Assembly (NCBI GenBank): GCA_021413885.1
Contig: JAIOPM010000013.1
Location: 64,001-128,000 of the forward strand
DNA length: 64,000 nucleotides
Reading direction: 5' to 3'
From: Planctomycetota bacterium
GTDB taxonomy: Bacteria; Planctomycetota; UBA1135; GCA-002686595
Part shown: positions 1-9,006 of the stretch, piece by piece
Position numbering within the stretch: position 1 is the first letter of the stretch
Layout of the letters: every line of letters begins with the position of its first letter
The notes under the pieces: generated by a model
The model's input: only the letters and a program-made list of their open reading frames with translations
Told to the model about the DNA's origin: nothing
The model's database searches: none
Translations under genes and position numbers: made by a program

Positions 1-615
1 CACGAGCGCGAAGCTCGCAAGAGCGCGCCGTTCGCCGCGCACCAGCCACACGCACGCGAGCAAAGCGGGCACGACCTTCAGCGCCGCCGCGAACGCGAGC
101 CAAGCGCCGGCGCGCACCGGACGCTCGCGGAGCCACGCGTCGAGCGCCGCGACGATCGCCGCCAACACGTAGAGATTGGTCTGCCCGTTCGCGAAGTTCG
201 AATCGACGAGGCGCAGCGTCACGACCAACGGCACCCACGCGAGCCACCGCGGCGAGACGCCGCCGTCCGCCGTCACGCTCCGCGGCAGCGCGCGCACGAT
301 CCACGCCAACGCCGCGAGCGAGCCGAGTTGCCAAACCACCAACGCCGCCGAGTAGGGGAGCCAGGCGATCGGCGCGAGCGCGAGGGCGAAGCTCGGCAAG
401 TAGAGGAAGCGCGCGACGCTTCCCGGATCGCGACCGGCGAGCAACGCGCGCGAGCCGTCGTAGAAGATCGTGAAGTCGCTGCCCCCCGGGCGCAGGCCGG
501 CGTTCACGCCGTGAACGGCGAAGTACGCGCACAGCGCGAGCGCCGCCCACGCGAGCGCGCGATGCAGATCCAAACCCTTGCGCTCGGTTCGCAACATGGC
601 GGGGCGCGCGAGCAT
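1..615 (-). CDS. GT87-type (DUF2029) membrane glycosyltransferase, C-terminus beyond window
   Basis: Partial gene running off the left edge; only the N-terminal ~200 residues are present. Translating the minus strand gives an early membrane span, then the motif FYDGSRALLAGRDP followed by FLYLPSFALALAP, and later NGQTNLYVL and a Lys-Pro-like ALKVVPALLA stretch. This order is what the GT87/DUF2029 polyprenol-phosphate-sugar-dependent mannosyltransferase family shows. Expected role: transfer of sugar from a lipid-linked donor to an extracytoplasmic glycan; the substrate cannot be read from sequence. Two in-frame ATG codons are possible, at 615-613 and 597-595, and neither has a clear ribosome site. 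It is divergent from a second GT87-like gene at 681 with only ~65 nt between, so the two share a promoter region. Confidence 0.8.
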   Translation of the reverse strand, partial: MLARPAMLRTERKGLDLHRALAWAALALCAYFAVHGVNAGLRPGGSDFTIFYDGSRALLAGRDPGSVARFLYLPSFALALAPIAWLPYSAALVVWQLGSLAALAWIVRALPRSVTADGGVSPRWLAWVPLVVTLRLVDSNFANGQTNLYVLAAIVAALDAWLRERPVRAGAWLAFAAALKVVPALLACVWLVRGERRALASFALV

Positions 616-680
616 GCTCGTTCTGGTCCGCGCGAGCCAGTCGGAGCCGCGAAGTTGATTGCGCCGCGCGAGTCGCTTCG

Positions 681-1973
681 ATGGCGGCGATGAACTGGTT
701 GTTCCCGAGCGACACGCCGGCGATCGCGCGTCGCGATCGAGCGCTCGGCGTCCTGCTCGCGCTGCTGATCGTCGCGTTGGTCGCGCGCGCGGCGCTCAAG
801 CAAGACGGCGTGCTGGTGCGCAACCAAGCCTTCGGCGCGCGCGTGCTCGCCGGCCAGGATCCGTACTTCGACGTCGAGCGCGGCCGACGGATGCACGCGC
901 CGTATCCGCCGTCGTTCACTCTGGTCGCCGTGCCGCTCGCGTGCTTGCCAACGACCGCGGCGCGCGTCGCGTGGGCGACGTTGCAAGGCGCGGCGTTGGT
1001 CGCGGCCTTCCTGCTGTTGCGGTCGCTCGCGCGCGAGCACGCGGGCGAACTCGCCGTGCACGCGCCGGTGTGGTTCGCGCTCGCGTTGTTGCTGGTCAGT
1101 CGCTTCCTGCTGCGCGACGCTTCGGGCGGCGGAGGCAATCTGATCTACGCGACGCTGGCTCTCGCGTCGCTCTGCGCCGCGGAGCGCGGACGTTCGGCGA
1201 CAGCGGGTTGGCTCTTCGCGACGACGTGGGTGTTGAAGCCCAACCTCGCGCCGCTCGCGCTCTTCTTCGTCGCGACGCGGCGAGTGCGCGTGCTCGCGTG
1301 GACGCTCTTCGCCGCGCTCGTGCTGTGGGCGGTGCCGGCGCCGTTCTTCGGTCCGAGCGCGTGGTGGAACGTGTCGCGGCGTTGGGCGAGCGACGTGCTC
1401 GCGTACTCGACGCTCGACGATCTGCACGACGACGCCGCAGTGCCCGACGGCATGCCGCGCAACGATTCGTCGATGAACCAAGCGCTGCGCGCGGCGCTCG
1501 ATCGTCTGCTGCGCCCCAGCGACTCGGCGCGCATCGACGACGTGCACGTCGCGACGCTCGAGCCCGAAACGGTCGCGTGGATCGCGCGCGCCGCGTCGTG
1601 CGCGTTGCTCGCGGCCGGCTGGGTCGTCGGTTCGTTCGCGCGCGGAGCGCGAGCCCGTTGGTGGGCGGCATTGGGCTTCTTGCCGGTGTGCCTGTTGGTC
1701 GCGCCGATCGCGTGGAAGGCGCACCACGTCGCGCTGTTGCCGCTCGCGTTCGCGCTGGTCGCGTGCGCGCATCGAACCGGAAGCCGCGCGTTGCAGCTCG
1801 GGCTCGTCGTCTATTGGCTCGCGTGCGACCTAGCGAGCGAAGAACTGCTCGGCAAGGCGGCGAAGAACCTGCTCCAAGCGGTTTCGGTGATCACGTGGTT
1901 CGACGTGTTGCTCGTCGTCGCGGCCTGGACGCTCGCGTTGCGCGATCGGCCGCGCGTCGCCGCTCGCGAGTGA
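681..1973 (+). CDS. GT87-type (DUF2029) integral membrane glycosyltransferase
   Basis: 430 residues with about nine or ten hydrophobic spans (the first at residues ~22-42). The stretch VLAGQDPYFD, followed ~12 residues later by YPPSFTLVAVPLA, matches the conserved first periplasmic loop of GT87/DUF2029 glycosyltransferases, where an Asp is thought to be catalytic. A later GGGNLIYATLALA and a WVLKPNLAPLALFF segment correspond to the family's N-rich loop and Lys-Pro motif. Likely role: addition of sugars from polyprenyl-phosphate donors to a cell-envelope glycan. It is head-to-head with the partial GT87-like gene at the left edge, so the two are diverged relatives. Its end faces the terminator of the convergent gene at 2052. 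Donor and acceptor are unknown. Confidence 0.8.
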   Translation: MAAMNWLFPSDTPAIARRDRALGVLLALLIVALVARAALKQDGVLVRNQAFGARVLAGQDPYFDVERGRRMHAPYPPSFTLVAVPLACLPTTAARVAWATLQGAALVAAFLLLRSLAREHAGELAVHAPVWFALALLLVSRFLLRDASGGGGNLIYATLALASLCAAERGRSATAGWLFATTWVLKPNLAPLALFFVATRRVRVLAWTLFAALVLWAVPAPFFGPSAWWNVSRRWASDVLAYSTLDDLHDDAAVPDGMPRNDSSMNQALRAALDRLLRPSDSARIDDVHVATLEPETVAWIARAASCALLAAGWVVGSFARGARARWWAALGFLPVCLLVAPIAWKAHHVALLPLAFALVACAHRTGSRALQLGLVVYWLACDLASEELLGKAAKNLLQAVSVITWFDVLLVVAAWTLALRDRPRVAARE

Positions 1974-1985
1974 GCTCCGAAACGA

Positions 1986-2016
1986 CGGCGGGGCCCCCGA
2001 TTCGGGAGCCCCGCCG
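1986..2016 (-). terminator. GC-rich hairpin terminator, probably bidirectional
   Basis: On the minus strand the sequence forms a 14-bp stem with one G-T pair and an AAT loop, followed by a short T run. It lies between the convergent genes ending at 1973 and 2052. A near-copy lies after the next paralogue (3807-3833), so the terminator was duplicated with the gene. Confidence 0.7.
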
Positions 2017-2051
2017 CGCAAGATCGAACGGCTCCTCGTGGAGCGCGTCGA

Positions 2052-3575
2052 TCACGGAACGTCGATCACCGCCTGCAACATCACGGTGCCGAACGAATCG
2101 GTGATCTGCACCGTTGCGTCGACGGGGTCGAAGTCGAGCGCGACCTTCTTGCCCTTCGCGACCGTCGCGAAGACCAACGTGCCCTTGCCGTAGATCGCGC
2201 CGGTTACCGTCAGGGTCGCGGCGCTCGGCGTGCCGTTCACGACGACGCCGTACACTCCGGCGGGCAGATCGCGGACCGTCAGCGTGAGCGACTGGCTGCC
2301 GCTCGACTTCCGCTTCCAGCTCGCCGTGCCCGTCGCGTCGAGGTCGACGCCGGCGTTGATCAAGTTGACCTTGACCTTGTTGGTCTTGAAGGACTCCTTC
2401 GCGAAGTTGCCGAGCGCGGCTTGCACCGACGTCGGGAACACGGCGCTCAACAGCGTGCCCGCGTTCGAGCGCACTTCGAGCGTTTCGCCCTTCACCGCGA
2501 AGTCGAGCAGCAGCACACCGCCGCTCGGCGAAGTGCTGTAGTCGAGTTGCGCGGCGCCGAGCGCGCCGACGACGAACGTTCCCTGTTGGACGCCCGCGAC
2601 GAAGAAGTCGTAGTTGCCCGCCGGAAGATGCTCGACCTCGACCTCGAATTCGGTCTCGCCGGTCTGTGTCATCTTGGCCTTGCCCTTCGCCGCGCTCTGC
2701 AGACCGGTGTTGGCGAGCGCGATCTCGAGCGCGTCGCCCTTCTTCTTGCCGAGGTCCTTCGAGCCCTTGCCCGGCTTGTTCGGCGCGGTCGTGCCGGTCG
2801 AGCTGTTCGACGCGGGCAGGATCGCGGTCAAGTAGACCGTCGCGCCTTGGACGACGTCGATCTGCGCGCCGAGCGGATCGAAGTCGAGCAAGAGCTTGCC
2901 CGGTTCGATCGGATCCTGGAACTCCTGCTCGACGGAGATCGAACTCGTGGTCGTGAGCTGACTGACCTGCACGCCGTCGACGAGCACGTCGTACGTGCCC
3001 GGCGTCAGCTTCTCGACTTCGATCGAGAACTTGGTCTTCGTCGCCTTCGCTTCGTACTTCAGTTGGCCCTGCGCGTCGAAGTCGGGGCCGACGCTGACCA
3101 TGTAGAGCCCGATCTTGCTGGTGTCGACGCCGCTGCCGCCGCCTCCGCCGCCGATCGTGCCGTCGAACGTGTCGGTGAAGAACACGGTCGCGCCTTGGCG
3201 CACCTCGACGATTTCGCCGAAGACGGAGAAGTCGAAGAGAGGCTTGACGCCGTCTTGCGGCGTCTTGAACTCGACGTCGCCGTGGCCGAGGCCGTCGACG
3301 GAGATCGAGCCCTTCGGCGTGACGAGGTCGGTGACGTAGAGCTCGTACGAGCCGGCGCTCATGTGATCGAGCTCGACGTTGAAGTCGAGCACGCTGCCGC
3401 CCTTGTCGCGCCAACGAGCGCGCGAGGTGCCGTTCGCATCCGCGCCGGTGCTCGCGAGGAATTGGGAGACGATCTGATCGTTGCCGCCGCTCTTCGCGAC
3501 GACCTCGGAGACGAAGAGCGCGCTCGCGGCGAGGGCGAGCAGCGAGGAACTGCCGAGACGAAGGACACGATTCAT
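2052..3575 (-). CDS. Secreted protein with four ~85-residue beta-rich repeats (paralogue A)
   Basis: 507 residues. The start ATG at 3575-3573 is chosen because it begins a clear signal peptide (MNRVLRLG, a Leu/Ala-rich core, cleavage near EVVA/KSGG). The mature part is four repeats of one unit. Each unit has a Gly-x-Tyr-x-Leu/Val-x-Val motif (GSYELYVTD, GTYDVLVDGV, GNYDFFVAGV, GVYGVVVNG) and a closing FD-x2-G-x4-V-x2-Gly/Asn-Ala-T strand pair, linked in the middle by a basic Lys/Gly stretch (NKPGKGSKDLGKKK). A Gly-Ser-rich linker lies after repeat 1. I do not recognise the family; the look is of repeated beta-sandwich domains exposed outside the cytoplasm. It is a tandem paralogue of the gene at 3869-5380. 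No catalytic motif is evident. Confidence 0.8.
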   Translation of the reverse strand: MNRVLRLGSSSLLALAASALFVSEVVAKSGGNDQIVSQFLASTGADANGTSRARWRDKGGSVLDFNVELDHMSAGSYELYVTDLVTPKGSISVDGLGHGDVEFKTPQDGVKPLFDFSVFGEIVEVRQGATVFFTDTFDGTIGGGGGGSGVDTSKIGLYMVSVGPDFDAQGQLKYEAKATKTKFSIEVEKLTPGTYDVLVDGVQVSQLTTTSSISVEQEFQDPIEPGKLLLDFDPLGAQIDVVQGATVYLTAILPASNSSTGTTAPNKPGKGSKDLGKKKGDALEIALANTGLQSAAKGKAKMTQTGETEFEVEVEHLPAGNYDFFVAGVQQGTFVVGALGAAQLDYSTSPSGGVLLLDFAVKGETLEVRSNAGTLLSAVFPTSVQAALGNFAKESFKTNKVKVNLINAGVDLDATGTASWKRKSSGSQSLTLTVRDLPAGVYGVVVNGTPSAATLTVTGAIYGKGTLVFATVAKGKKVALDFDPVDATVQITDSFGTVMLQAVIDVP

Positions 3576-3806
3576 GGTGAAGGCTCTCTGGAGAAGGTCC
3601 GCGCCGCTGTCGATCGGAATGCCGTCCGAGACTCGACCCGCGCGATCGGAGCAGGTAGCACAAGGCTCGTGCCGCACACGCTCAGGCGTAGTCCGTAGGT
3701 GGCGCGCCGCGTCGCCGAGCGGTTCGACCGAGCGCTCGTCCGAATCCTGGATCCGACGTCCGTGCGACGGATCGACGCTGCGCCCGCCACCGAGCCTGAA
3801 ACGACG

Positions 3807-3833
3807 GCGGGGCCCCCGAGTCGGGAGCCCCGC
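3807..3833 (-). terminator. Duplicated GC-rich hairpin terminator
   Basis: Almost the same 12-13 bp stem as at 1986-2016, placed just after the stop of the upstream paralogue (stop at 3869). The flanking bases are also shared, so the whole gene-plus-terminator unit was duplicated. It should insulate the two paralogues and give paralogue A its own transcript. Confidence 0.65.
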
Positions 3834-3868
3834 GCGAGATCGAGAGGCTCCTCGCGGAGCCGCCGCGA

Positions 3869-5380
3869 TCACGGAACGTCGATCACCGCTTGCAGCACGA
3901 CCGCGCCCAGCGAATCGGTGATCTGCACCGTCGCGTCGACGGGGTCGAAGTCGAGCGCGACCTTCTTGCCCTTCGCGACCGTCGCGAAGACGACCTTGCC
4001 CTTGCCGTACTTCGCACCCTTGACGTTGATCGTCCCGGCGCTCGTCACGCCGTCGACGACGACGCCGTACGTTCCGGCCGCGAGGTCGCGCACGCGGATG
4101 ACGACCTCTTGGTTGCCCTTCTTGCCGAGCTTCCAACTGATCGTGCCGGTCGCGTCGAGGTCGACGCCCGCGTTCATCAGGTTGGCCTTCACCTTGGTCG
4201 ACTTGAAGACTTCCTTGGGGAACTTGCCGAGCGCCGCTTGCACCGAAGTGGGGAACACCGCGCTGAGGATCGCGACGCCGTTCGAACGGACTTCGATCGT
4301 CTTGCCCTTCACCGGGAAGCCGAAGAGCAACACGTTGCCGCCCGGCGAGGTGCTGAACGCGAGCTGCGCGTTGCCCGGATTGGCGACCGTCAACGCGCCG
4401 TGTTGGACGCCGTCGACGAAGAACGGATAGACGCCGGCGGGAACGTGCTCGATCGCGACTTCGAATTCGTCTTCGTTGCCCTGCGTGAGCTTGGCCGTGC
4501 CCTTCGCGGAGCCTTGGACTCCGTTATTCGCGAGCGAGATCTCGAGCGAGTCCGCCTTCTTCTTGCCGAGGTCCTTCGAGCCCTTGCCCGGCTTGTTCGG
4601 CGCGGTCGTGCCGGTCATGGTGTTCGACGCGGGCAGGAAGCCGGTCAGGTAGATGGTCGCGCCGCTGACGACGTCGATCTGCGCGCCGAGAGGTTGGAAG
4701 TCGAGCAGGGTCTTGCCCGCTTCGATCGGATCTTGGAACTGCAGCTCGACGGCGGTCGCGTCGATCGTCGTGATCTGACTGACCAGCACGCCGTCGAGGA
4801 GCACGTCGTACGTGCCCGGGTCGAGCTTCTCGACTTCGATGGAGAACTTCGTCTTCGCGGCCTTGGCCTCGTACTTCAACATGCCTTGCGCGTCGAAGTC
4901 GGGTCCGACGTTGACCATGAAGAGTCCGACCTTGCTGGTGTCGACGCCGGGGAAGCCGCCGATCGTGCCGTCGAACGTGTCGGTGAAGAAGACCGTCGCG
5001 GCTTGACGCACTTCGACGACTTCGCCGAAGAGCGAGAAGTCGAAGAGAGGCTTCGCGCCGTCCTGCGGGGTCTTGAACTCGATGCTGCCGTTGCCGGAGC
5101 CGTCGACGTTGATCGAACCCTTCGGCGTGACGAGGTCGGTGACGTACAGGTCGTACGTGCCCGAATCCATGTGATCGAGCTCCACGTCGAAGAGGAACGT
5201 GTCGGTGCTCTTGGTGCGCCAACGCGCGCGCGCGTTGCCGTTGGCATCGACGTCGGTGGAGGAGAGGAACTGACTGACGACCTGACCGCCGCCGCTCTTG
5301 GCGGACACGTCGGGCGCGAGGAGCGCAGCGCAAGTCAGCGCGAAGAGCGCGGGACTGCCGAACTTGGGGATACGGATCAT
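3869..5380 (-). CDS. Secreted protein with four ~85-residue beta-rich repeats (paralogue B)
   Basis: 503 residues starting at the ATG at 5380-5378, which opens a signal peptide (core LFALTCAALLAP, cleavage near residue 27, DVSA/KSGG). Repeats lie at about residues 49-136, 166-249, 293-376 and 411-501. Each contains a Gly-x-Tyr motif (GTYDLYVTD, GTYDVLLDGV, GVYPFFVDGV, GTYGVVVDGV) and ends in a Phe-rich/EV-x-GAT strand pair. A Lys-rich linker (residues ~262-275, PNKPGKGSKDLGKKK) divides repeats 2 and 3. It is strongly similar to the gene downstream at 2052 over the whole length, mainly differing in the glycine linker after repeat 1. The family is not recognised. It has no enzyme motif and no obvious surface-anchor sequence. 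A role as a secreted or periplasmic structural or adhesive protein is a guess. Confidence 0.8.
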   Translation of the reverse strand: MIRIPKFGSPALFALTCAALLAPDVSAKSGGGQVVSQFLSSTDVDANGNARARWRTKSTDTFLFDVELDHMDSGTYDLYVTDLVTPKGSINVDGSGNGSIEFKTPQDGAKPLFDFSLFGEVVEVRQAATVFFTDTFDGTIGGFPGVDTSKVGLFMVNVGPDFDAQGMLKYEAKAAKTKFSIEVEKLDPGTYDVLLDGVLVSQITTIDATAVELQFQDPIEAGKTLLDFQPLGAQIDVVSGATIYLTGFLPASNTMTGTTAPNKPGKGSKDLGKKKADSLEISLANNGVQGSAKGTAKLTQGNEDEFEVAIEHVPAGVYPFFVDGVQHGALTVANPGNAQLAFSTSPGGNVLLFGFPVKGKTIEVRSNGVAILSAVFPTSVQAALGKFPKEVFKSTKVKANLMNAGVDLDATGTISWKLGKKGNQEVVIRVRDLAAGTYGVVVDGVTSAGTINVKGAKYGKGKVVFATVAKGKKVALDFDPVDATVQITDSLGAVVLQAVIDVP

Positions 5381-5591
5381 GATGTGCGGTTCTGTGGAAA
5401 AGAGATGCGGAACGCACGCGAGCGACAGAATGTCGTCCGATGGGTGCGAGATCTTCCTAGTCACACTCTCCGTCGACACACAGTGGGCGAGCGCGAGGAA
5501 TGCGCGCGCGGAGCACTCTTCGCGACGAAAGAGCGTGCGCGCGAATTCCACCGTCGATGGAACTCGCTACTCACTTCTCGCTGCGCGTCGT

Positions 5592-8288
5592 TCAGTTCGC
5601 GAGCGCTCGTCCGTCGACGTCGAGGCGCGTGAAGTCGCCGAGCGGCGCGAGTCCGTCTGCGATGCGCGTGGCGTCGCCGACGACGAGCACCGCGAGTCGA
5701 TCGGGATCGATGCGTCGGCGCGCGAGCTCACCGAGCTCCGCCGTCGTCGCGCGATCGAGCCACGCGAGCCGCGCCAACGGATAGTCCGGCGCCCAACCGT
5801 AACGACTGACGTTGTCGCCGAGACCGACGCGCGCCGCGAGCGACTCGAACTGACGCAGCAGCGACTGCGAGTGCGCCTGCTTCGCGAGTGCGAGCTCGTC
5901 GTCACGCACGCCTTCGCGGATCGCGTCGATCTCGCGCAAGCACTCGACCAACGCCGGCGCGGTCACTTCCGTGTGCACCGCGGTCGCGATCGTGAACGCG
6001 CCGGGCCGCCGATCGCCTTCGAACGCCGACTGCACGCCGTACGTGAAGCCCTTGTGCTCGCGCAGGTTCTGGTTGAGGCGACTGGTGAACGCGCCGCCGA
6101 GCACGTAGTTGAGGACCTGCAGCGGATAGAAGTCCGGATCGTTCGCTGCGACGGCGAGATGGCCGAGCCGCAGCTCGGACTGAGCGGCGCCGGGCTTGTC
6201 GATCAGGAAGAACGCGCGGCGTTCGCGGCGCGGGAAGACCGGCTCGACGAGGTCGTTCGCGCGCGCACGCCGTTCGCCGAGCCCGCGCGAGATCGGAGCG
6301 AGCACCGCTTCGACGTCGCCGCCTTCGTCGCGCGCCGCGACGACGACGCGCGCCGGCCGCGCGAGCGCGCGCGCGTGGAAACCGCGCACGTCGTCGAGCG
6401 TCATCGGCTCGACCGACGCGCGCGTGCCGAGCGACGGGAAGCCGAGCGCGTTCCCTTCGCCGTAGAGCAGCCGCGCCCACGCGTTGTGCGCGATCGTGCG
6501 GATCTGGTCGCCGCGCGTGTCGATCGCGATCAGGTGTTGCGTCTTCTGGCGTTCGAAATCCGCGGCGGCGAAGCGCGGCTCGAAGAGCGCTTCCGCGAGC
6601 AACGCGATGCCGGCGTCGCGGTGCTCGTCGAGCACGGAGAACGAGACGATGAGCTCGTCGTGCGTCGCGAACGTGCGGAAGTTCGCGCCGAGGAAGTCGA
6701 GCCGATCGGTGAAGTCGGTGGTCGAGAGCGTGCGTGTGCCTTCCGCGAGCAACGACGCGGTCAGCGCCGCGAGCCCGAGCTCGGTCCGGCTCTCGTGCAG
6801 TCGTCCGCCCGCGAGCGCGAGGTGGAACGCCGACACCGGCAATTCGTCGTAGCGCGTGCCGACGAGCGCGAGCCCCGCGTTCTCGCGCATCCACAACTGC
6901 GGGAGGCGCAACGTCGGTCGCGGTCCGGGCTCGGGCGCGACGCGCGGCCGCGCCTTCGTCGAGGCGGCGCGCACCGTCGCGCGCGCGTTCGACGCGAGCT
7001 CGCGTCGACCTTCGGGCACCGTCGCGAGCACCACCGCGGGCCGCAGGGCGAGATGGCGCGCGAGCACCGCTCGCACTTCGTCGACTTCGACGGCACACAG
7101 CCGTTCGAGCGCGCGCGTCGATTCCAACGGATCGCCGGACACGGTCGCGGAGCGCGCGAGCTCCGACGCCTTGCCCGCGACCGTCTCGAAACGCCAGACG
7201 TGATCGGCGCGCGCGCGGTGCTTCATGCGCTCGAGCTGCGCAGGCTCGACGCCGTCGCGCGCGACGTCGGCGATCAAACTCCGCACGGTGGTCTCGAGCT
7301 CGTCGAGCGCAACACCCGGCGCCGCGAGCACCGACACCATGAACTGCCCCGCGATCTCGTACGCCTCCGAGCCGCAGCTCACCGAGCGCGCGAGCAAACG
7401 ATCGACCGTCAACGCACGATCGAGCACCGCCGACTTGTTCTGCGAGAGCACCATACCCGCGAGGTCGAGCGCCGCCGCGTCGCGATCCGACTGATGGACG
7501 GTCGGCCACAACAACGTCAACTGCGGGAGCTGCACGCGGTCTTCGAGCACCAAGCGCGCGTCGCCGTCGAGTCGTGCGCTCGCCCGCGCCGGCAACCCGA
7601 CGTCCGGCCCGCGCGCGATCGGACCAAAGTGTTTTTCCGCGAGCGCGAGCGCTCGTTCCGTCTCGACGTCGCCGACGATCGCGAGCACCGCGTTGTTCGG
7701 CCCGTACCAGCGCAGGAAGAACGCGCGCACGTCGTCGAGCGTCGCCGCGTCGAGATCCGCCATCGAACCGATCGGGATCCACGAGTACGGATGGCCGTCG
7801 GGATAGAGCGCGGCGTGCAGCGTTTCGCGCACGCGGCCGTACGGACGGTTCTCGTAGCTCTGACGCCGCTCGTTCTTGACGACGTCGCGTTGGTTGTCGA
7901 GCTTCGCCTGCGAGAGCGCGCCGACGAGACCGCCCATGCGATCGGCCTCGAGCCAGAGCGCGAGCTCGAGATGCTGCGCCGGCAACGTCTCGAAGTACCA
8001 CGTGCGATCGAAGGTCGTCGTGCCGTTGAGCGTTCCGCCCGCGCCTTGGATGCGACGAAAGTGCTCGCCCGCGGCGACGTTCTCGGAGCCTTCGAACATC
8101 AAGTGCTCGAAGAGGTGCGCGAGGCCGGAGCGACCGCGCGACTCCCGCGCGCTGCCGACGTGGTACTGGACCTCGACGGCGACGACGGGATCGGAATGAT
8201 CCTCGAGCACGAGCACGCGCAAGCCGTTCTCGAGCACGAATTCGCGGTAGGGGAGAGCGAGCGTCGCGCGCGTCGTTGTGTTCGCCAT
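5592..8288 (-). CDS. M16 family zinc metalloprotease, two-domain (pitrilysin/insulinase type)
   Basis: 898 residues with two M16 halves. The N-terminal half carries the inverted zinc motif His58-Leu-Phe-Glu61-His62 in GLAHLFEHLMFEG and the distal Glu140 in KNERRQ, so it looks catalytically competent. The C-terminal half (~residue 460 on) lacks the motif and would be the inactive partner domain, with the Tyr/Gly-rich LREHKGFTYGVQSAF signature typical of M16 C-domains. The family degrades peptides inside a clamshell of four domains. The start ATG at 8288 fits the domain border (strands start at residue ~15). There is no convincing signal peptide, so a cytoplasmic location is as likely as export. 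The gene is divergent from the lipoprotein gene at 8406. Confidence 0.9.
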   Translation of the reverse strand: MANTTTRATLALPYREFVLENGLRVLVLEDHSDPVVAVEVQYHVGSARESRGRSGLAHLFEHLMFEGSENVAAGEHFRRIQGAGGTLNGTTTFDRTWYFETLPAQHLELALWLEADRMGGLVGALSQAKLDNQRDVVKNERRQSYENRPYGRVRETLHAALYPDGHPYSWIPIGSMADLDAATLDDVRAFFLRWYGPNNAVLAIVGDVETERALALAEKHFGPIARGPDVGLPARASARLDGDARLVLEDRVQLPQLTLLWPTVHQSDRDAAALDLAGMVLSQNKSAVLDRALTVDRLLARSVSCGSEAYEIAGQFMVSVLAAPGVALDELETTVRSLIADVARDGVEPAQLERMKHRARADHVWRFETVAGKASELARSATVSGDPLESTRALERLCAVEVDEVRAVLARHLALRPAVVLATVPEGRRELASNARATVRAASTKARPRVAPEPGPRPTLRLPQLWMRENAGLALVGTRYDELPVSAFHLALAGGRLHESRTELGLAALTASLLAEGTRTLSTTDFTDRLDFLGANFRTFATHDELIVSFSVLDEHRDAGIALLAEALFEPRFAAADFERQKTQHLIAIDTRGDQIRTIAHNAWARLLYGEGNALGFPSLGTRASVEPMTLDDVRGFHARALARPARVVVAARDEGGDVEAVLAPISRGLGERRARANDLVEPVFPRRERRAFFLIDKPGAAQSELRLGHLAVAANDPDFYPLQVLNYVLGGAFTSRLNQNLREHKGFTYGVQSAFEGDRRPGAFTIATAVHTEVTAPALVECLREIDAIREGVRDDELALAKQAHSQSLLRQFESLAARVGLGDNVSRYGWAPDYPLARLAWLDRATTAELGELARRRIDPDRLAVLVVGDATRIADGLAPLGDFTRLDVDGRALAN

Positions 8289-8371
8289 GGCGCGAATCCT
8301 AGGCCCTCGCGGCTCGTAAGCGACCGCGCGTCGGCGCGAACGTGCGACTCGCTCGAGTTGCGTCGCGTCGA

Positions 8372-8377
8372 TAGTCT
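8372..8377 (+). promoter_or_regulatory. TAGTCT, candidate -10 element
   Basis: TAGTCT lies 28 nt before the ATG at 8406 in the divergent gap. It belongs to the group of TAGACT-like hexamers found upstream of many first genes here. No clear -35 was seen. Confidence 0.3.
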
Positions 8378-8405
8378 GGACGCCGACGTCGATCGACGTC
8401 ACGGA

Positions 8406-8999
8406 ATGCGAGAGCTCACGCCTTCGACGATTGCGCTTCGCGCGCTGGTCCTCGCGCTCGGTCTCGCGTCGTGTCGCTCCTTCCATCCGCCGTTCCCCGC
8501 CGTCCCCGACCACGCCGTTCCGGAGGCCGCGCCGTTCTTCGAGCGTCGCGCCGAGTTCTACGACGCGGAAGCGACCCGCAAGCGCCGCGAGTGGCACGTC
8601 TGGGTCTACCGCGACGGCCGGACGTTGCGCGACGGCGAGGAGCTCGAGTGGTGGCCCGACGGTCGCCTCCGTGCGCGCCGACATTTCGATCACGGCGAAC
8701 CGAGCGGCGAGTGGGCGACGTGGTTCGAGGACGGCACTCAGAGTTCGGAGTCGACGCTCGGCGGGGACGAGCTCGCGCCGATGCGCTGGTGGCACCCGAA
8801 CGGAACCCTGGCGACCGAAGGCGTCGGCCGCAACGGTTCGCGCGAAGGCCGCTGGCGTTCGTGGTACGCGAACGGCGTCCACGAGAGCGAAGGCGAGTAC
8901 CGCGACAACCACCTCGAGGGCGAATGGATCTTCTGGAACGACGACGGAGGTGAGTGCGAGCGCGTGCGCTACTCGCGCGGTCTCGCCGTCTCCGAATGA
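8406..8999 (+). CDS. Lipoprotein with MORN/YwqK-like WYxNG repeats
   Basis: 197 residues. It begins with a lipoprotein signal whose lipobox LASC places the lipidated Cys at position 23. The rest has at least four short repeats of the type EWWPDGRLRAR, TWFEDGTQSSE, WWHPNGTLATE, SWYANGVHESE and FWNDDGGE, spaced ~23 residues. This repeat is the MORN-variant found in proteins often labelled YwqK family antitoxin. No toxin gene is adjacent, so a toxin-antitoxin role is not supported. It likely forms an extended beta surface at the outer membrane or periplasm. The stop nearly abuts the convergent beta-helix gene. Confidence 0.8.
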   Translation: MRELTPSTIALRALVLALGLASCRSFHPPFPAVPDHAVPEAAPFFERRAEFYDAEATRKRREWHVWVYRDGRTLRDGEELEWWPDGRLRARRHFDHGEPSGEWATWFEDGTQSSESTLGGDELAPMRWWHPNGTLATEGVGRNGSREGRWRSWYANGVHESEGEYRDNHLEGEWIFWNDDGGECERVRYSRGLAVSE

Positions 9000-9006
9000 T
9001 GCTCGT

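Noticed and set aside
504-1772. 422-residue minus-strand frame across the first GT87-like gene
   Set aside because: Composition is Arg-rich nonsense, while the plus strand gives a clear membrane protein. The true left-edge minus gene uses another frame and starts at 597 or 615.
2052-4136. Open frame running from the first secreted paralogue through the gap into the second
   Set aside because: The upstream part is out of frame with the neighbour's protein and the real start is a signal peptide at 3575; no fusion or readthrough is needed.
8406-8999. YwqK-type antitoxin of a toxin-antitoxin system
   Set aside because: It is a lipoprotein with MORN-like repeats and no toxin gene lies beside it.
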